DNA of 64,000 nucleotides from Valencia hispanica (lineage: Eukaryota > Chordata > Actinopteri > Cyprinodontiformes > Valenciidae): NCBI GenBank assembly GCA_963556495.2, contig OY747702.1, positions 22,208,403 through 22,272,402 of the forward strand, read 5' to 3'. The notes below the pieces were generated by a model, which saw only the letters and a list, made by a program, of their open reading frames with translations, was not told the origin of the DNA and searched no databases. The position numbers and the translations under genes are program-made. Positions within the stretch are counted from its first letter, which is position 1. Every line of letters begins with the position of its first letter. Shown here piece after piece: positions 47,419-62,998 of the stretch.

Positions 47419-48066
47419 TTAAAGGAGTCATAACCTAGTATTATCTTGGATACCCACACTCTAGTATAGTCTTTAAGGCCCTTCTAAAAAAAAAAGTTGA
47501 AAAAAATTAACACAGATCTCCTCTGACCCTTATTTCTGAAGGCATTATTGTCTCGCGAGATCTGATGCGATACTTTGGCTGTCGTGGACGAGCATTGTAA
47601 TAATGCAAATGAGGGGCGCGTTGATTGGTGGCAGGAAGGAGGGGGGTTGACACTGCAGGTAACACTTAACCCATATCTACTACTCCCGCTAGCATACAAT
47701 AGCCACATTAGCAGTTAGCTGCTGTTTGTTACACACATCAGAGCAATAAAAACACAGCCTTACAGTTTCAATTGCAGGTAAGCCTCTGATTGTTGGAATG
47801 GCCCCTTTTTCCAAACGGACCTTCGATGCCAACTTCGCCTGATATTGTCCCAAATTCGTAAAGGATTCCGGCGTAAAAAAAATAGAAAAAATATTTCCAT
47901 GTTGATTCTGGCAGTCAACAACAGAGCAACTCACGTGTGCACTACGTTTCTGGTAGAAATGGTTTTAGCTGATTAAAATAAAAGGCAGACACGAATATGT
48001 CTTCTTCATGCATCATTGCGTGAAGAAACTTTCTGCATCTTTCACGGTGGAGTTCGTACTTCGAAT

Positions 48067-49951
48067 CGGGGATGTATCGGTCGCGAACGAACCGGCTCTA
48101 AGAGCTAACTCTTTGAAGTGAACGATGGGAGCCGGCTCGTCATTGGGAGCCGTTTTTTTTTTTTTCATTCCCCCCTGCTTGTTTTGGTACACATTGTTTT
48201 GCATTAATTTTGGTAATAAATACACTTTAAGCAACAGAAAATCTGAGGAGCCGAAAGAGCCGGCTCTTTATGAACTCATCACTGCTATCAGGTGTCTTCC
48301 CTCAGGCTTTAAAAACAGCAGTTATTAAACCACTGCTAAAGAAGAAAAATCTGGACAACACGTTAATGCAGAACTACAGGCCAATCTCTAATCTCCCATT
48401 CATCAGTAAGATTATTGAAAAAGCTGTGTTTCAGCAGTTAAATGGCTTCATAACAATGACAAACCGTTTTGATGTTTTTCAGTCTGGTTTCCGTGCTCAC
48501 CACAGCACCGAGACTGTCCTCGTCAAAGTATTTAATGATATCCGCATAAATACAGACTGTGGAAGAACCACAGTGCTGGTTCTGTTGGACCTCAGTGCAG
48601 CATTTGACACTGTTGATCATGATATTTTATTGGAACGACTGGAGAGCTGGGTCGGACTCTCTGGTACAGTACTTGGCTGGTTCGAGTCTTACCTAAAGAA
48701 CAGGGACTTCTATGTTTCAATAGGAAACTTTTCATCAGAACGAACAGAAATCACATGTGGGGTGCCCCAGGGCTCCATCCTGGGGCCCCTCTTATTTAAT
48801 ATCTACATGCTCCCACTAGGCAAGATTATAGCGACCAATAACATTAGCTATTATAACTACGCAGATGACACTCAGCTCTACATTACAATGTCACCAGGTG
48901 ACTCTGAACCCATTCAAACCCTAAATCAATGCATTGACCAAATAAATGGATGGATGTGCCATAACTTTCTCCAGCTGAATAGAAACAAAACTGAAGTGAT
49001 TATTTTTGGACCTAAGGAGGAATGATCAAGAGTCAGCACACAGCTTCAATTAATACAGCTAGAAACTACTGATCAGGTTCGAAACCTAGGTGTAGTAATG
49101 GACTCAGACCTGAACCTCCAGGGTCACATAAAGGCAATAACAAGGTCAGCGTTCTATCACCTGAAGAACATCTCTAGGATTAAAGGACTGATTTTGCAAC
49201 ACGACCTAGAAAAACTCATCCATGCGTTTATCTTTAGTCGGATTGATTACTGCAACAGCATCTTCACAGGTCTGCCTAAAAAGTCAATCAGACAGCTGCA
49301 GCTGATCCAGAACGCTGCCGCTCGCGTACTCACTAGAACCAGGAAAGTAGAGCACATCACCCCAGTTCTAAAGTCCTTACACTGGCTCCCTGTAGCTCAG
49401 AGAATAGACTTTAAAATACTTTTACTAGTTTATAAATCATTACACGGCTTAGCACCAAAATATGTTGAAGACCTGTTGTCATGGTACCAACCACCAAGAC
49501 CACTCAGGTCCTCCAACTCTAGCCTACTAAACATCCCTAGACTCAGAACTAAACATGGAGAAGCAGCTTTCACTTTTTATGCTCCCCTTATCTGGAACGG
49601 ACTTCCTGACGAGTGTAGAGCTGCTGAAACTCTGAACTGCTTTAAATCGAGACTAAAAACCCATCTGTTTAGAATTGCCTTTGAGTAAATGCTTGATGTT
49701 ATATGTATGAAATGTGTTCATGCTCTCTTGCTTTTTTTAAATTTTTTCTATTGTGTATCATGTGTAATGTGTGTTTCTTTTATGTGTTTCTTTTAAATCA
49801 CCAAATCATGTAAAGCACCTTGAATAACCCTGCTGTTGAAAGTGTGCTATACAAATAAAATTGCCTTGCCTTGCCTTGCCTTGCCTTGCCTTTATGGTGA
49901 GTCAAGCCAAAAGAACTGGCTCTCCAAAAAGAGCCGGAATTCCCATCACTA
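48067..49951. mobile_element. hAT-like non-autonomous element, split by an L2
   Basis: The right end reads GAGCCGGAATTCCCATCACTA, whose complement TAGTGATGGGAATTCCGGC fits the YARNG start of hAT ends. The left end (about 48067, CGGGGATGTATCGGTC) is decayed. GAGCCGGCTCTTT motifs mark the subterminal regions on both sides. Own sequence is 48067–48272 and 49897–49951; the middle is an L2 insertion. An 8-bp target duplication was not confirmed. Confidence 0.68.
48273..49890 (+). mobile_element. 5'-truncated L2 LINE with nearly intact reverse transcriptase
   Basis: One frame runs from 48273 to 49688 with a single TGA (49023–49025). It has the RT fingers ([19 protein letters not shown] block, NYRPISNL), motif [14 protein letters not shown], motif [22 protein letters not shown] (catalytic YADD, about 48860) and the C-terminal L2 block (NSSLLNIPRLRTKHGEAAF). 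The 3' end has AAATAAAATTGCC and six TTGCC units. A TTTATG target duplication (48267–48272, 49891–49896) brackets it within the hAT element. Confidence 0.93.
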
Positions 49952-50256
49952 GAATTCAGTAATGGCAGCGTTTGACTGAAAATGAGGGGGAGGGGGGAGA
50001 GAGGGAGGGCGGGCTTCCTGCAGCATAGGTAGGTCTGCGATGTCTATATATGGTATATCCTGCGCCGACTTGACGTCAAGTCGACCAGAAATTAAAACCA
50101 CGTATTTGAGTGCACGTGGGCTGGTTGACGAACCCAGGGGTAAACAAACGCTTCACTTTTAAATATCGGCTTCCCTGGCAGTGTATAATCGTTAGGCAAT
50201 CATAACATACCTTTTTCTCATGGAAAAGTGAAAATTACAGGTCATGACTCCTTTAA

Positions 50257-50487
50257 GACTGTTCCCACCACCCACTTGTTTCTGTCACATGACCCTGTGT
50301 TGTGTTTTTGCACCTGTCTGATTTTGCACTGATCATAACCTAATTAATCTATTTACCCCATTTTTATTTTTATTTATTGTATACTTAGAAGTGTTATCTT
50401 TTGTTTGCACAAAGTACCACTGCAATTTTCTAATGTTGTGAACCTGTTCATACATATGGTAATAAAACCTTTCTGATTCTGATTCTG
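50257..50487 (+). mobile_element. LINE 3' part, right piece with ATTCTG tail
   Basis: It begins GACTGTTCCCACCACCCACT directly after TTAA and ends AATAAAACCTTTCTGATTCTGATTCTGG, a usual LINE tail. The reading frame of the left piece continues into it when the inserted DNA is ignored (…NNNLKTVPTTH…), which shows that the two pieces were once joined. Confidence 0.78.
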
Positions 50488-53734
<3,247 letters not shown>

Positions 53735-55370
53735 TATAGGTAAGGCAAGGCAAAACAATTTTACTTGTATAGCACACTTTCAACACAAGGTAATTCAAGG
53801 TGCTTTACATGATTAAGTGGTAAAATAAAAATAGCAGTAAAACACAGACAAAGCATATCAAGTAAAAACAGCAATAAAGCAAGAAGCATACACAAAACAT
53901 GATACATCAAAGCATTACTGAAAGGCAGCTCTAAACAGATACGTTTATAGCCGTGATTTAAAAGAACTGAGTGTTTCAGCTGCTTTGCAGTTGTCTGGAA
54001 GTTTGTTCCAGATTATAAGAGCATATAAACTGAAAGCTGCTTCTCCTTCTTCTAAGTCTAGGGATGTTGAGTAGACTGGAATTAGAGGACCTGAGTGTTC
54101 TGGTGGGTTGGTATAGTAACAGCAGATCTTCAACATACTTTGGTGCTAAGCCATTCAATAATTTATAAACTAGTAGAAGTATTTTGAAATCTATTCTCTG
54201 AGCTACAGGGAGCCAGTGTAAAGACTTTAAAACTGGGGTGATATGCTCTACTTTCCTGGTTCTAGTGAGGACACGAGCAGCAGCGTTCTGGATCAGCTGC
54301 AGCTGTCTGATTGACTTTTTAGGCAGACCTGCGAAGACGCTGTTGCAGTAATCAATCCGACTAAAGACAAACGCATGGATGAGTTTTTCTAGGTCCTGTT
54401 GTGACATCAGTCCTTTAATCCTAGAAATGTTCTTCAGGTGATGGAAGGCTGATCTTGTTATTGCCTTTATGTGACCCTGGAGGTTCAGGTCTGAGTCCAT
54501 TACTACACCTACATTTCAGACCTGATCAGTATTTTCTAGCTGTATTAACAGAAGCTGTGTGCTGACTGTTGATCGTTCCTCTTTAGGTCCAAAGGTAATT
54601 ACTTTTGTTTCTGTTCAGCTGGAGAAAGTTATGGCACATCCAACCATTGATTTACTCAATGCATTCACTTAGGGTTTAGATGGGTTCAAAGTCACCTGGT
54701 GAGATCGTAATGTAGAGCTGAGTATCATCTGCATAGTTATGGTAGTTATTTATTGTTTGTTATAATCTGGGCTAGTGGGAGCATGTAGATATTAAATAAG
54801 AGGGGCCCCAAGATGGAGCCCTGGGGCACCCCACATGTGATTTCTGTTTATTCTGATGAAAAGTTTCCTATTGAAACAAAGAAGTCCAGGGGTGTTCTAC
54901 CCGTTAAACGCCTTTTGGCTAGAGGAGTAGCGTTGTTTTGGCTTCTGTGCAAGAGTGTTGGACCGAGACAACACCGGGCTGCCAGGTTCTTCCTCCCTGC
55001 GTGTAGTCATCGGTAAAGTTGTCTGATTTCCATATCCAGTGTTTGGATCAAGATTAATCTGAAGTTGGTGTAGCTTCGTCTCGATTGCTTCAATTCTCTG
55101 GAGCAGTTTCTCAAAGTCCTCAGCTGAGCAAAACGCCATTTTGTTAACCCACAGTCCTTTAGAAAGTAATCCAAAAAAGAGATCCGGTCTATACAGTGAC
55201 TCCAGAGGCGGGGTATATAAAGTAACTAAGAAAAAAGCTAGGAAAAGAAAATGAGAAAAGAGATCAGGAGAGGTTGGGAGAGGCTGCTCCTCCTTCAGCA
55301 GCCAGAAAGGAAAAAATATAGCCATAATAATTACACCAATGTGAAATGAATCAAAATCACCACGACATAA
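53735..55370 (-). mobile_element. L2 LINE on minus strand, 5' region kept, internal deletion
   Basis: Read on the minus strand, it starts near 55370 with 5' UTR sequence, then a frame from 55325 or, more likely, its internal MAFCSAEDFEKLLQRIEAI (about 55137), a coiled-coil-like ORF1 start. Near 54890 it jumps into the reverse transcriptase after motif A ([13 protein letters not shown], then the [11 protein letters not shown] region). It ends with the L2 C-terminal block (54500–53976) and an AAGGCAAGGC tail. Several frameshifts and stops occur between 54500 and 54880. Confidence 0.83.
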
Positions 55371-56470
55371 ACTGCAGGTAAACCTGCTTTTAGATGTTAT
55401 TAAGTGAATAATCTTTGTTTCTAAGGGCTGAAAACTAAAGGGTGTTTTAACTCATACTAGCTATTATAAAATCCTCAGGCAAAAGAGCAGAGGGTCCAGA
55501 TACAGACTATTAGGATACAATAAAAAAATAAACTCAAAATGCAGAAAAAAAGAAAACTTTGCAAACCTCCAAAACCCTAATCATGCAAGTATTTATACAA
55601 TGTGTTTTCTTTTTACCATGGCAATGAGGTTTGTTTCTAATTCATTAGTTATGCAGTTGTGCTCAAAAGCCACTAGATGTAGAAGTTTCCTAACTATTGT
55701 TGCTCAGACATCAAGAAGAATATTCATTCTCCATTAACATCACGTTTAGACTGCTTGTAGGTATGTGATGTTGCTTACAGTAACAACCAATCAGAGTACC
55801 CTAGTTAGTTTACATGTTAACTAACCTGTTAATCTTTCAGGTTTTTAGATGTCGCTTTAATGCTTTATGATAAACCTCAGGAATAAAGATGGCGCTCACC
55901 ATCATTGTTTTGTGTTGTTTGAGGAGTCAGCTGTGCAGGAAAATAGCCTATTAGGTCTTTATACATCTTCTTAAGATGATGATTTAAGTCTTTCCTCATT
56001 TTTTATGTTAAGATGGATGAAGACATTCACAATAATTATCAGCTGTTTGATCCTAAGTAGCTTTCATCTTCATTTCATTCTAACAGATTAGGAATTTGTT
56101 TGAAAATAATTTAATTGTTTAATTCCTTTGGACTGCTCTTTGATGCACTTTGAGAACTTATTAGAATTCATTTTTATGTTTTTAAAATCAGTATAATATA
56201 AAATAACCCCCTCAGAAGCCTTTCTGGTGAAAGAAAGAGGAAGCCTGTTTGGAATTTCTCACTGCCCATCTCCACTCCTGTCCCTGCCTGTTAGGCAGAA
56301 ACGGAGATGCAGAACATTTCAACATCTGACTGCACGCATCCAAGCTAGGACAGACCGTGCTCTTCATCACACAACAGTAAAAAATAAAAAAAATAAAATA
56401 TATATATATATATATAAATATAAATAGCAAGTCTCATAAGAGAGGTGCTGTAGAAAGAGCTCTGAGGAAT
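55371..56470. other. No gene recognised
   Basis: AT-rich intergenic sequence. A TA microsatellite (about 56398–56416) is the only clear structure. Confidence 0.5.
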
Positions 56471-56479
56471 ATTGTGTGA

Positions 56480-57135
56480 GGTATTACTCGGTTTGGCAAC
56501 ATATAACCACTTTCTATAAATCAAAACGCCACAAAGTGAGAAATGAAAAGCACTCTCAGTACCTTGGAAAAATGTACCTTGTGTATTTTGATATATTTTT
56601 TACATTACAGATAAAACTCTTGGGTATTTTCAAATGGGAGAAAAAGAGTTTTTAAAAAAAAGTCTTACTTATAAAAATCTAAAAAGTGTGACCTGCTTTT
56701 GTATTCAGCCTCTTGGTACTCTAAATAAAATAAAAATGTAACCAACTACCCTGTTCTCTGAAGGTCTCACCAACACAGTGGGAAACCTTAGTTAACAAAA
56801 AACAGCACTATAATGACCAAGGGACATATCAGACAGGCCAGTGATACATTTGTGGAAATGTCTAAAGCAAAGTCAGATTATAAAACAATACCTGGGGCTT
56901 CTCAAGCTGGATAATCTGTTGACATGACAACTAGTTGTATAGTCCACTAATATGTCCTTAGGCAGAAGAAAGCTAATGTTGAAAAATAGTCACAAGACGT
57001 GAGTTTTAACCTCCAGGCTTGGAGGAGAGTCTTGAAAATTGCTTTTCATAGACATCTCAATTCAATTCTGACTGACCAAGAGCTATTTTGGGGGTGAATA
57101 CTAATGCATAGCACACTTTTCAGTATTTTTATTCA
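56480..57135 (+). mobile_element. Decayed Tc1-family fragment
   Basis: AACCACTTTCTATAAATCAA, GTGTGACCTGCTTTTGTATTCAGCC and GAAGGTCTCACCAACACAGT resemble the decayed 5' half of the Tc1 relic family elsewhere in this window. The borders are vague. Confidence 0.5.
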
Positions 57136-60100
57136 CAATAAAACAACAACAAAAAAAACAGGTAGGCTTTATTATTTAGATTTAGGCAGTACTTTTGTTG
57201 TTTTACTCTTGTTATTCTGTCACATAACTACACATGATATTTTAATGTTATCTCATGGGCCCAAAAAGTGATGAACATGGTAGGGAAACACATGCTGATG
57301 ATGGAGTCACTGTTGACCGACAGCCAAAGATTACACACTGATATATGGTGTTTTTTTTATTATTAAATGTAGAATTTTGTTTATAAAAGCTGCAGTAAGT
57401 TGATTTTTCAAAGCCACCTATATGTTGCTCAGTGTACTATAATAACTGAGAGGACATGCTTTCATCTGGTCTTCAAAGCTGTGGAGCAGGTGTGCGTCCC
57501 CCAAACAACCCCCACCCTACCCTACATCTTTGCTGTGAAAATCTCGGACTCTTTTTTTTTTTTCTCTGCTTCCATTTTAATAAATGTCATCTCCAATGAA
57601 AGGCATGAGGTGTTATAAGCAGTCTTGTTATAACTATACACAGAGTCAACCGTCCTTTGCTTTGCTGTTGCATTCAATTTGTGTGCTCATTATGAAGAAA
57701 TAAGCCGGGGCTTCAGAAGGAGTCACAAGTTCAGGGATTCCTCACTGAGGGAGCTTGATCTCGACTGAGATGCGCATGCTCCAACGCACACACAGACACA
57801 GATTCAGACCTTGAGTAATCCCACCTCTAGCACTTTCTATCTTTTGTTTTGTTCTTTCAGCTGGTTTTCAGGAGACATTTCCCCCAAGCCAGGTTGGCCA
57901 AACAACATGACCTATTTAAACATAAAGACACACCTAAAAGCTTCAGCTTTGAGCTCGTGTGATGGAACGCTTCTATTGAATTACCACTGTTTTTATGAAG
58001 ATCTGGGGCGACAATCTGTGGAAGTCATGAAGGAAATGAAAAACATTCCAGAGTATTTTTGTCCCGTCTTTTATCTACTTAATATTTTAAACACATCATT
58101 CCAAATCACTCTTAAAGTCATTCTATTTTTCTCCATTTCTTTAACTTTAAACTTTTGTTTCTTTTTTCCTCCAAGACTGTGCTTGTACAGGAAATTTGAT
58201 CACACCACCTTCAAATCAACTGACCACATCTGGTTATGAGAAAAAATAATAATTTCTTTAGTTATGTTGGGGATTTTCATATAAAGCTTTATTGAAACCA
58301 CAAATAATTAAACTGGATTTTAAAAAGGCCACACCTTTAAGATATTATTAGTTTGATGTAGTGACTCTTGAGATAAATCCATATCATCTGGTTTAGCTTC
58401 AGGCGGTGGAATCCATACAGTCTCATGTGGGAATTATATATCCTATATCCAGTCCTTTTCAAAGCCTTGCCTTCTGTAGTTTTTCCTGTTGTCTCTGTCT
58501 CTTCACAAATCTGTGTCCGCTTTGTCTCCTGTGATCCTATGACTCATTAATCTCCCCCACTGCTGTCATGAACAATACCTGTTTACTCAGGAAAGCACAC
58601 ACTTTGTTCATTTAGATGTAAATTGCATGTGTTATAATTTTTATGAATGTGTTCAAGCTTGCAACAATCATTTCCCTGTTCCCAGATAAAAAGAATATGC
58701 ACCGAAAAAGTGCTGTAGAGTTCAAATTTCATATTTGGAAAACAAACATTGATTTTAATGCATGAGTCAATGACCATGCATTAATAAAGTAGTGAGGTGT
58801 GACTTCACAAGGGTAACGTTTATGAGTTCATTGATAACGAGGGAGTCAAGAGATATATTACCTGACAGCAGTAGCTTGGAGACCCACGATTCGGCACTCT
58901 TCCTAAAGATTTAAAAGCACTCTGTGGCAAATCCAAAACAGTGGCAGCTTGTGAAAAAAAGTAAAACTGAAAATTCTGGTGGATTTCAGATAGATCTCAT
59001 TTCTGCCCCAGTGCTGACCTGCATTATTACGCTGCTGTCACCAAAAAAGAAAGAACAAAAAGAAAACATCGCCAGAATACTTTATATTACCGTGTTGTGG
59101 TTTGGTTGGTTATAAAACACAGCCGAAGGGCCGTAAGAAGCTAAAAGTCATTTTTTGTAGTTGTAAAAATGGTTTGCTTTACTCATGAAGGTTCTGTGGC
59201 ATGAACAGTGCTGCATCCTAGTCCCTCAGCTTTGGATTGTTGCTCTTCTTAAAACCAAAATTGCAGTTGTTTCATAATCCTGGGGCAAAAAGTGTTTTTC
59301 AGCAGAGAGAGTATTTTGTGGGTGAGGAAAAATCAGTCTCCTTTATCCCCTTTACCTGATATCTTTCAAAGCTCTTCCCTGCTTTTCCTGCCAAGGGGAT
59401 GTTTGGGGTAAAAGTGTTCACTTCTTTCTTTTTCTGTATTGCAGATAAGCCACCACATCTGTTCTACATATTAGTTTTTTAAACGTCTTCATGTCAAGAA
59501 AAAAAAGATGTTTTCTGTTTGAAAGAAATGTCTGTAGTGTTGCATTTGTCATGATTTATAAATGGTAGTGACCTTTCAGTTTTAAATGGGCTTTTTGTGA
59601 CACAAAAGTGTATTTGTTTTTCGTATCTACTTAAAGACCTGCTGTTATCTATTTATGCTTTAAGCCTTCCGACATTAAATTATGATTACATTTGATGCTT
59701 GATAAAAAAAAATGTAAACTGAGCTTTTGTGTGAGTGTCTGCAATGCTTTGCTCTGTTTAGCTGCTTTCATTATGGTCAGGAATTATTAGGGAAATGTGA
59801 AAAAAACTGTACTGGTGTTATTTTTTGCAGGAGGTAAATATAATTTGATAGTATCAAAAATAAACTTATAACACACAGCACATCTTTCTTACAATGGGCA
59901 GAGGTATGTAAAGCAGCAAAACATGCTCTTTGCATCACATGGGGTGACATATTGTGAAAAATTATCAACACTGGATGGTTGAAGCAAAAGAGCAGACTTC
60001 CATTTAGAACAATTAAAGGAGATTAAAAAGCATCCATGTCTACTTCCTCTTCTGCACTCAGCAGTGTTGATGTACTGTTAAATCTTCGTGTATCAACAGA

Positions 60101-62134
60101 ACCCAAATTGATTTCTTGCTTTCTTGTCATCCACATTAGCAGCTTGGCTCTTATTGTCAGAGCAGTACATTATTTTGAATCAGGATCATGATTTTCTGAC
60201 CGATACAGATTTATGGTTTTCTTTGAGCTCTGACCTGCCAAATCCTATTTTGACCTGTTTCAGTTTTTATTTTAGGGCCCATTAGACATAAAAAAAGAAG
60301 ACAATGTGCAGAGGGCTCCTTGATAAGGGTAATAGTTTTGAACCCAACCCTCTGATTTTTAATTAACTAAAAAAAAAGTTTATTAAAATACAGACTGTTA
60401 GTTGATGCATTTATAGACCAAAAATGACCAGTGCATGCATTTAATGATTAAGATAAAACCAAAATCTCTTCTTTCATTTTTCTGACATGCAAATATTTGT
60501 ATTTGCCAACTGCAAATCATGCAGATCACAGAGTAGAGCCAGTCGAGTAAAATATTGGCCGATTTCCTCCCTGGCCAATTGAATTGTTTGTTCTGGAGAA
60601 ACCATGTAAACAAACTTAGTTAAATGAATTGAACACGCTGGTTAGACACTGATTGGAGAGATGCACAGCGTACAAAAGAATCATTCAACACGAGGCATAT
60701 TTTATAGAGCTTCCTGGGAACCTGTCAGCCATCGATGTGTCGTGGATGAATTCTGCATCAGCGGTGTAATCTGCTGAAAGATGTGGGTTGCAGCCTCGAA
60801 ACATCCACTTGTCTCCACCATCCATCTGCACCATCCATAATCCCCACAAGCTGCACGGAGGCTTACCTCTGACCTTTTTATGGAGCAATTCCGTTTTTTT
60901 TTTTCATATGGACTTTTTGAGTAACTATACAACACGTCATTCTCTAAATTTCTATGGTTTTGCTATTTTTCAGTTTGATCTGCTTCATAATTCAGCTTCT
61001 TTTCCACAAAACTGCACAACCTATCAGGAGAATGTCACAGAGAAGCTGACAGCTGTCTTCTACTCGCTGATAACATCACTGACAGTGGGAGAAAATGGCC
61101 TCAGTTTACACTCTGTTGGAGTGTTATGCTCGATTACACAGTAATGTGGAAATGATAAGATATTTTCTGGTGTCCTGACCGGTCTAAACAGTGTCCCAGA
61201 TGTTTATCTATCCATTAAAAGTGTGTGTGTGTATGTGTGTGTGTGTGCGTTTAAGAGTGAGAGAGTGAGCAAGAGAGGCTCTCATCAGATGTGCGCTTGC
61301 TCCCATGGTCCCATCTGAGCTCTCCAGTGGGTAATAAGGGACTCCTGCTGTGGTCCTGTTTGACAAGTTCCTCCTAAAATAGATCCAATTTTGTCCCTTT
61401 CCCAAATATGAAACTGGAAAACCAACACACATTTCCTGCTCAGACCACAACACTGGAGCAGTAATTGTTTGAAGTCCTTCTATGTGGATCATGCATGCTT
61501 GTTTGTTTTCTTAGTCCAAAACTATCATGTTTCATATACATTTGACTAAAATACTGTAAAAGGTTCTGTCAGCTTTCAAAATTTCTTTCAAGGATAACTT
61601 TCCCATTGAAGCTAAAACATTTCCCTATTGTGTTAATTTTTATGTTGCTGTTTTACCAAATAAAAATAAATTTGGTCTGTATGAAAATTTTGATTATAAG
61701 TGTTCTGTCTTTGAATAATTCTCATTTTTTAGTGGTACAAAAACAGATTCAGAACTACCGATGCGTCCCAGTTTCACATAATGTCACTGAATGATAAATA
61801 TGTGCAAGAAGCCTTAAGATAAATCCAGCTATCATTGCGGTGACATTTCTCCAAATAATCCATTTAAGATAAATGCAACTGAAGCATTATTATTAATTCT
61901 AATTTTAATTAGAGTTTCCAGGGACTTCTAATTATAAATCTTTGACTTCCTGGGGAATACATATCATGTGACACAGATGGTTATTTCTCTTAACCACTCT
62001 TCAAAATGGAGAACAAGGGAAAATGGCATTCAAATAATGCAGTTTTGTGTTTATCTTTATTTGTCAGTATAGATTGAAACAGAAGCATACCTTTTACAAA
62101 CTGTCAGAGCAATAGTTGAAACATTTAAGACAAC
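57136..62134. other. No gene recognised
   Basis: Five kilobases of non-coding DNA. A GT repeat lies at about 61220–61249. Blocks of complex sequence (57640–58240, 60500–60900) carry no recognisable protein family or repeat. The 142-residue frame at 57811–58239 shows no family signature and ends in a run of hydrophobic residues; I do not call it a gene. Confidence 0.45.
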
Positions 62135-62186
62135 AGTAATGGATGAGTACGTCCATTACTTTGTCTGTGCATAAGCACAGACAAAG
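62135..62186. repeat. Two consecutive perfect hairpins
   Basis: AGTAATGGA/TCCATTACT (62135–62143, 62152–62160) with an 8-nt loop is followed, with a 2-base overlap, by CTTTGTCTGTGC/GCACAGACAAAG (62159–62170, 62175–62186) with an ATAA loop. There are no mismatches in either stem. Confidence 0.9.
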
Positions 62187-62401
62187 ACTCAGACACAAAC
62201 AAAGAATATGTGGAACAGCACCTCATGCCTTTTGTTGTAATTATGTATGTTATATGGTGGAGGATCTGTGATCGTGTCTTTCAAAGGCCATGTGAACCTT
62301 GTGAGATTGCAGTTTTCTCTACTGAATAAATGCATTCAAAGTTTGGACTGTCCACAACATTTCAACATCTCTTTTTTGTTGTTCTATACATGTGGTAATA
62401 G

Positions 62402-62489
62402 CCATCCATCCATCCATCCATCCATCCATCCATCCATCCATCCATCCATCCATCCATCCATCCATCCATCCATCCATCCATCCATCCAT
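62402..62489. repeat. (CATC)n microsatellite, about 22 units, with LINE-tail-like flank
   Basis: An 88-bp perfect CATC tract. The following sequence (CAATCCAGGATTTGAACAAA, CCTAGCCACCGTGCAGCCC to about 62572) resembles the 3' end of a minus-strand fish LINE whose GATG tail seeded the repeat. Confidence 0.93.
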
Positions 62490-62636
62490 TCAAAAAGACT
62501 CCAATCCAGGATTTGAACAAAAGACTTTATTGCTGGAAGACAAAAGCCCTAGCCACCGTGCAGCCCATGCTGTAAGCTGAGTAAAATAATATTAACAGTG
62601 TTGTACCATTCAAAACCAAAAAAAGGTCTAAAGCAA

Positions 62637-62998
62637 GGGCAGTTTATCTAATATGGTCTTTTGGTGATTTTGAACACCAGGATGTGTAGAGAACAACAAA
62701 ACAGACCGCCGTGTTTGTTTGTTTACATGCCCTTTTAGAGTATTGTATAAGCTGCACCTCTAGTAAAAAGCTTTCCAGCTCAATCACAACCCACTCTCTG
62801 TTGGGAATTGTTCCTTGAGTGAAAATGCGTTTACAAGCCTAAGTAAATAAACTGTTGTCTACCAAAGACGTCACTGCAATGGTCTGCACCCCCTGCTGTC
62901 CTGGAGGAGAATTGCTTTGCAACAACGGAGAAGTATAAAAGGAAAACGTCTACGTCAATGCGTGTGGGTGCAAACATGCTGACGGAGAAGTATAAACT
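62637..62998. mobile_element. Partial copy of the MITE at 13418–14058
   Basis: It shares GTTTATCTAATATGGTCTTT, GAGAACAACAAAACAGACC, CAACAACGGAGAAGTATAAA and the right end GGAGAAGTATAAACTAGAC. The left third of the 13-kb copy is absent here. Divergence between the copies is visible throughout. Confidence 0.75.

Larger units (their letters stand above)
47423..50252. mobile_element. TTAA-flanked element B (Kolobok-like), interrupted by hAT and L2 copies
   Basis: The left end is AGGAGTCATAACCTAG. The right end, reverse-complemented, is AGGAGTCATGACCTGT. TTAA lies at 47419–47422 (shared with element A) and 50253–50256. Without the inserted hAT and L2 sequences it is about 0.95 kb. A minus-strand frame (47934 to 47689) starts CSVVDCQNQ, like the start of a THAP zinc domain, as expected for a Kolobok transposase relic. 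Confidence 0.82.

Noticed and set aside
54897..55325. 142-residue minus-strand frame considered as a host gene
   Set aside because: Its 3' side runs directly into L2 reverse-transcriptase sequence, so it is better explained as the L2 ORF1 region.
57811..58239. 142-residue open frame starting MSNPTSSTFYLLFCSF
   Set aside because: Its length alone is not compelling. It has no recognisable domain, and the hydrophobic run comes from a T-rich tract.
62402..62489. CATC repeats as a CRISPR-like array
   Set aside because: Simple tetranucleotide microsatellite without spacers, in an animal genome.
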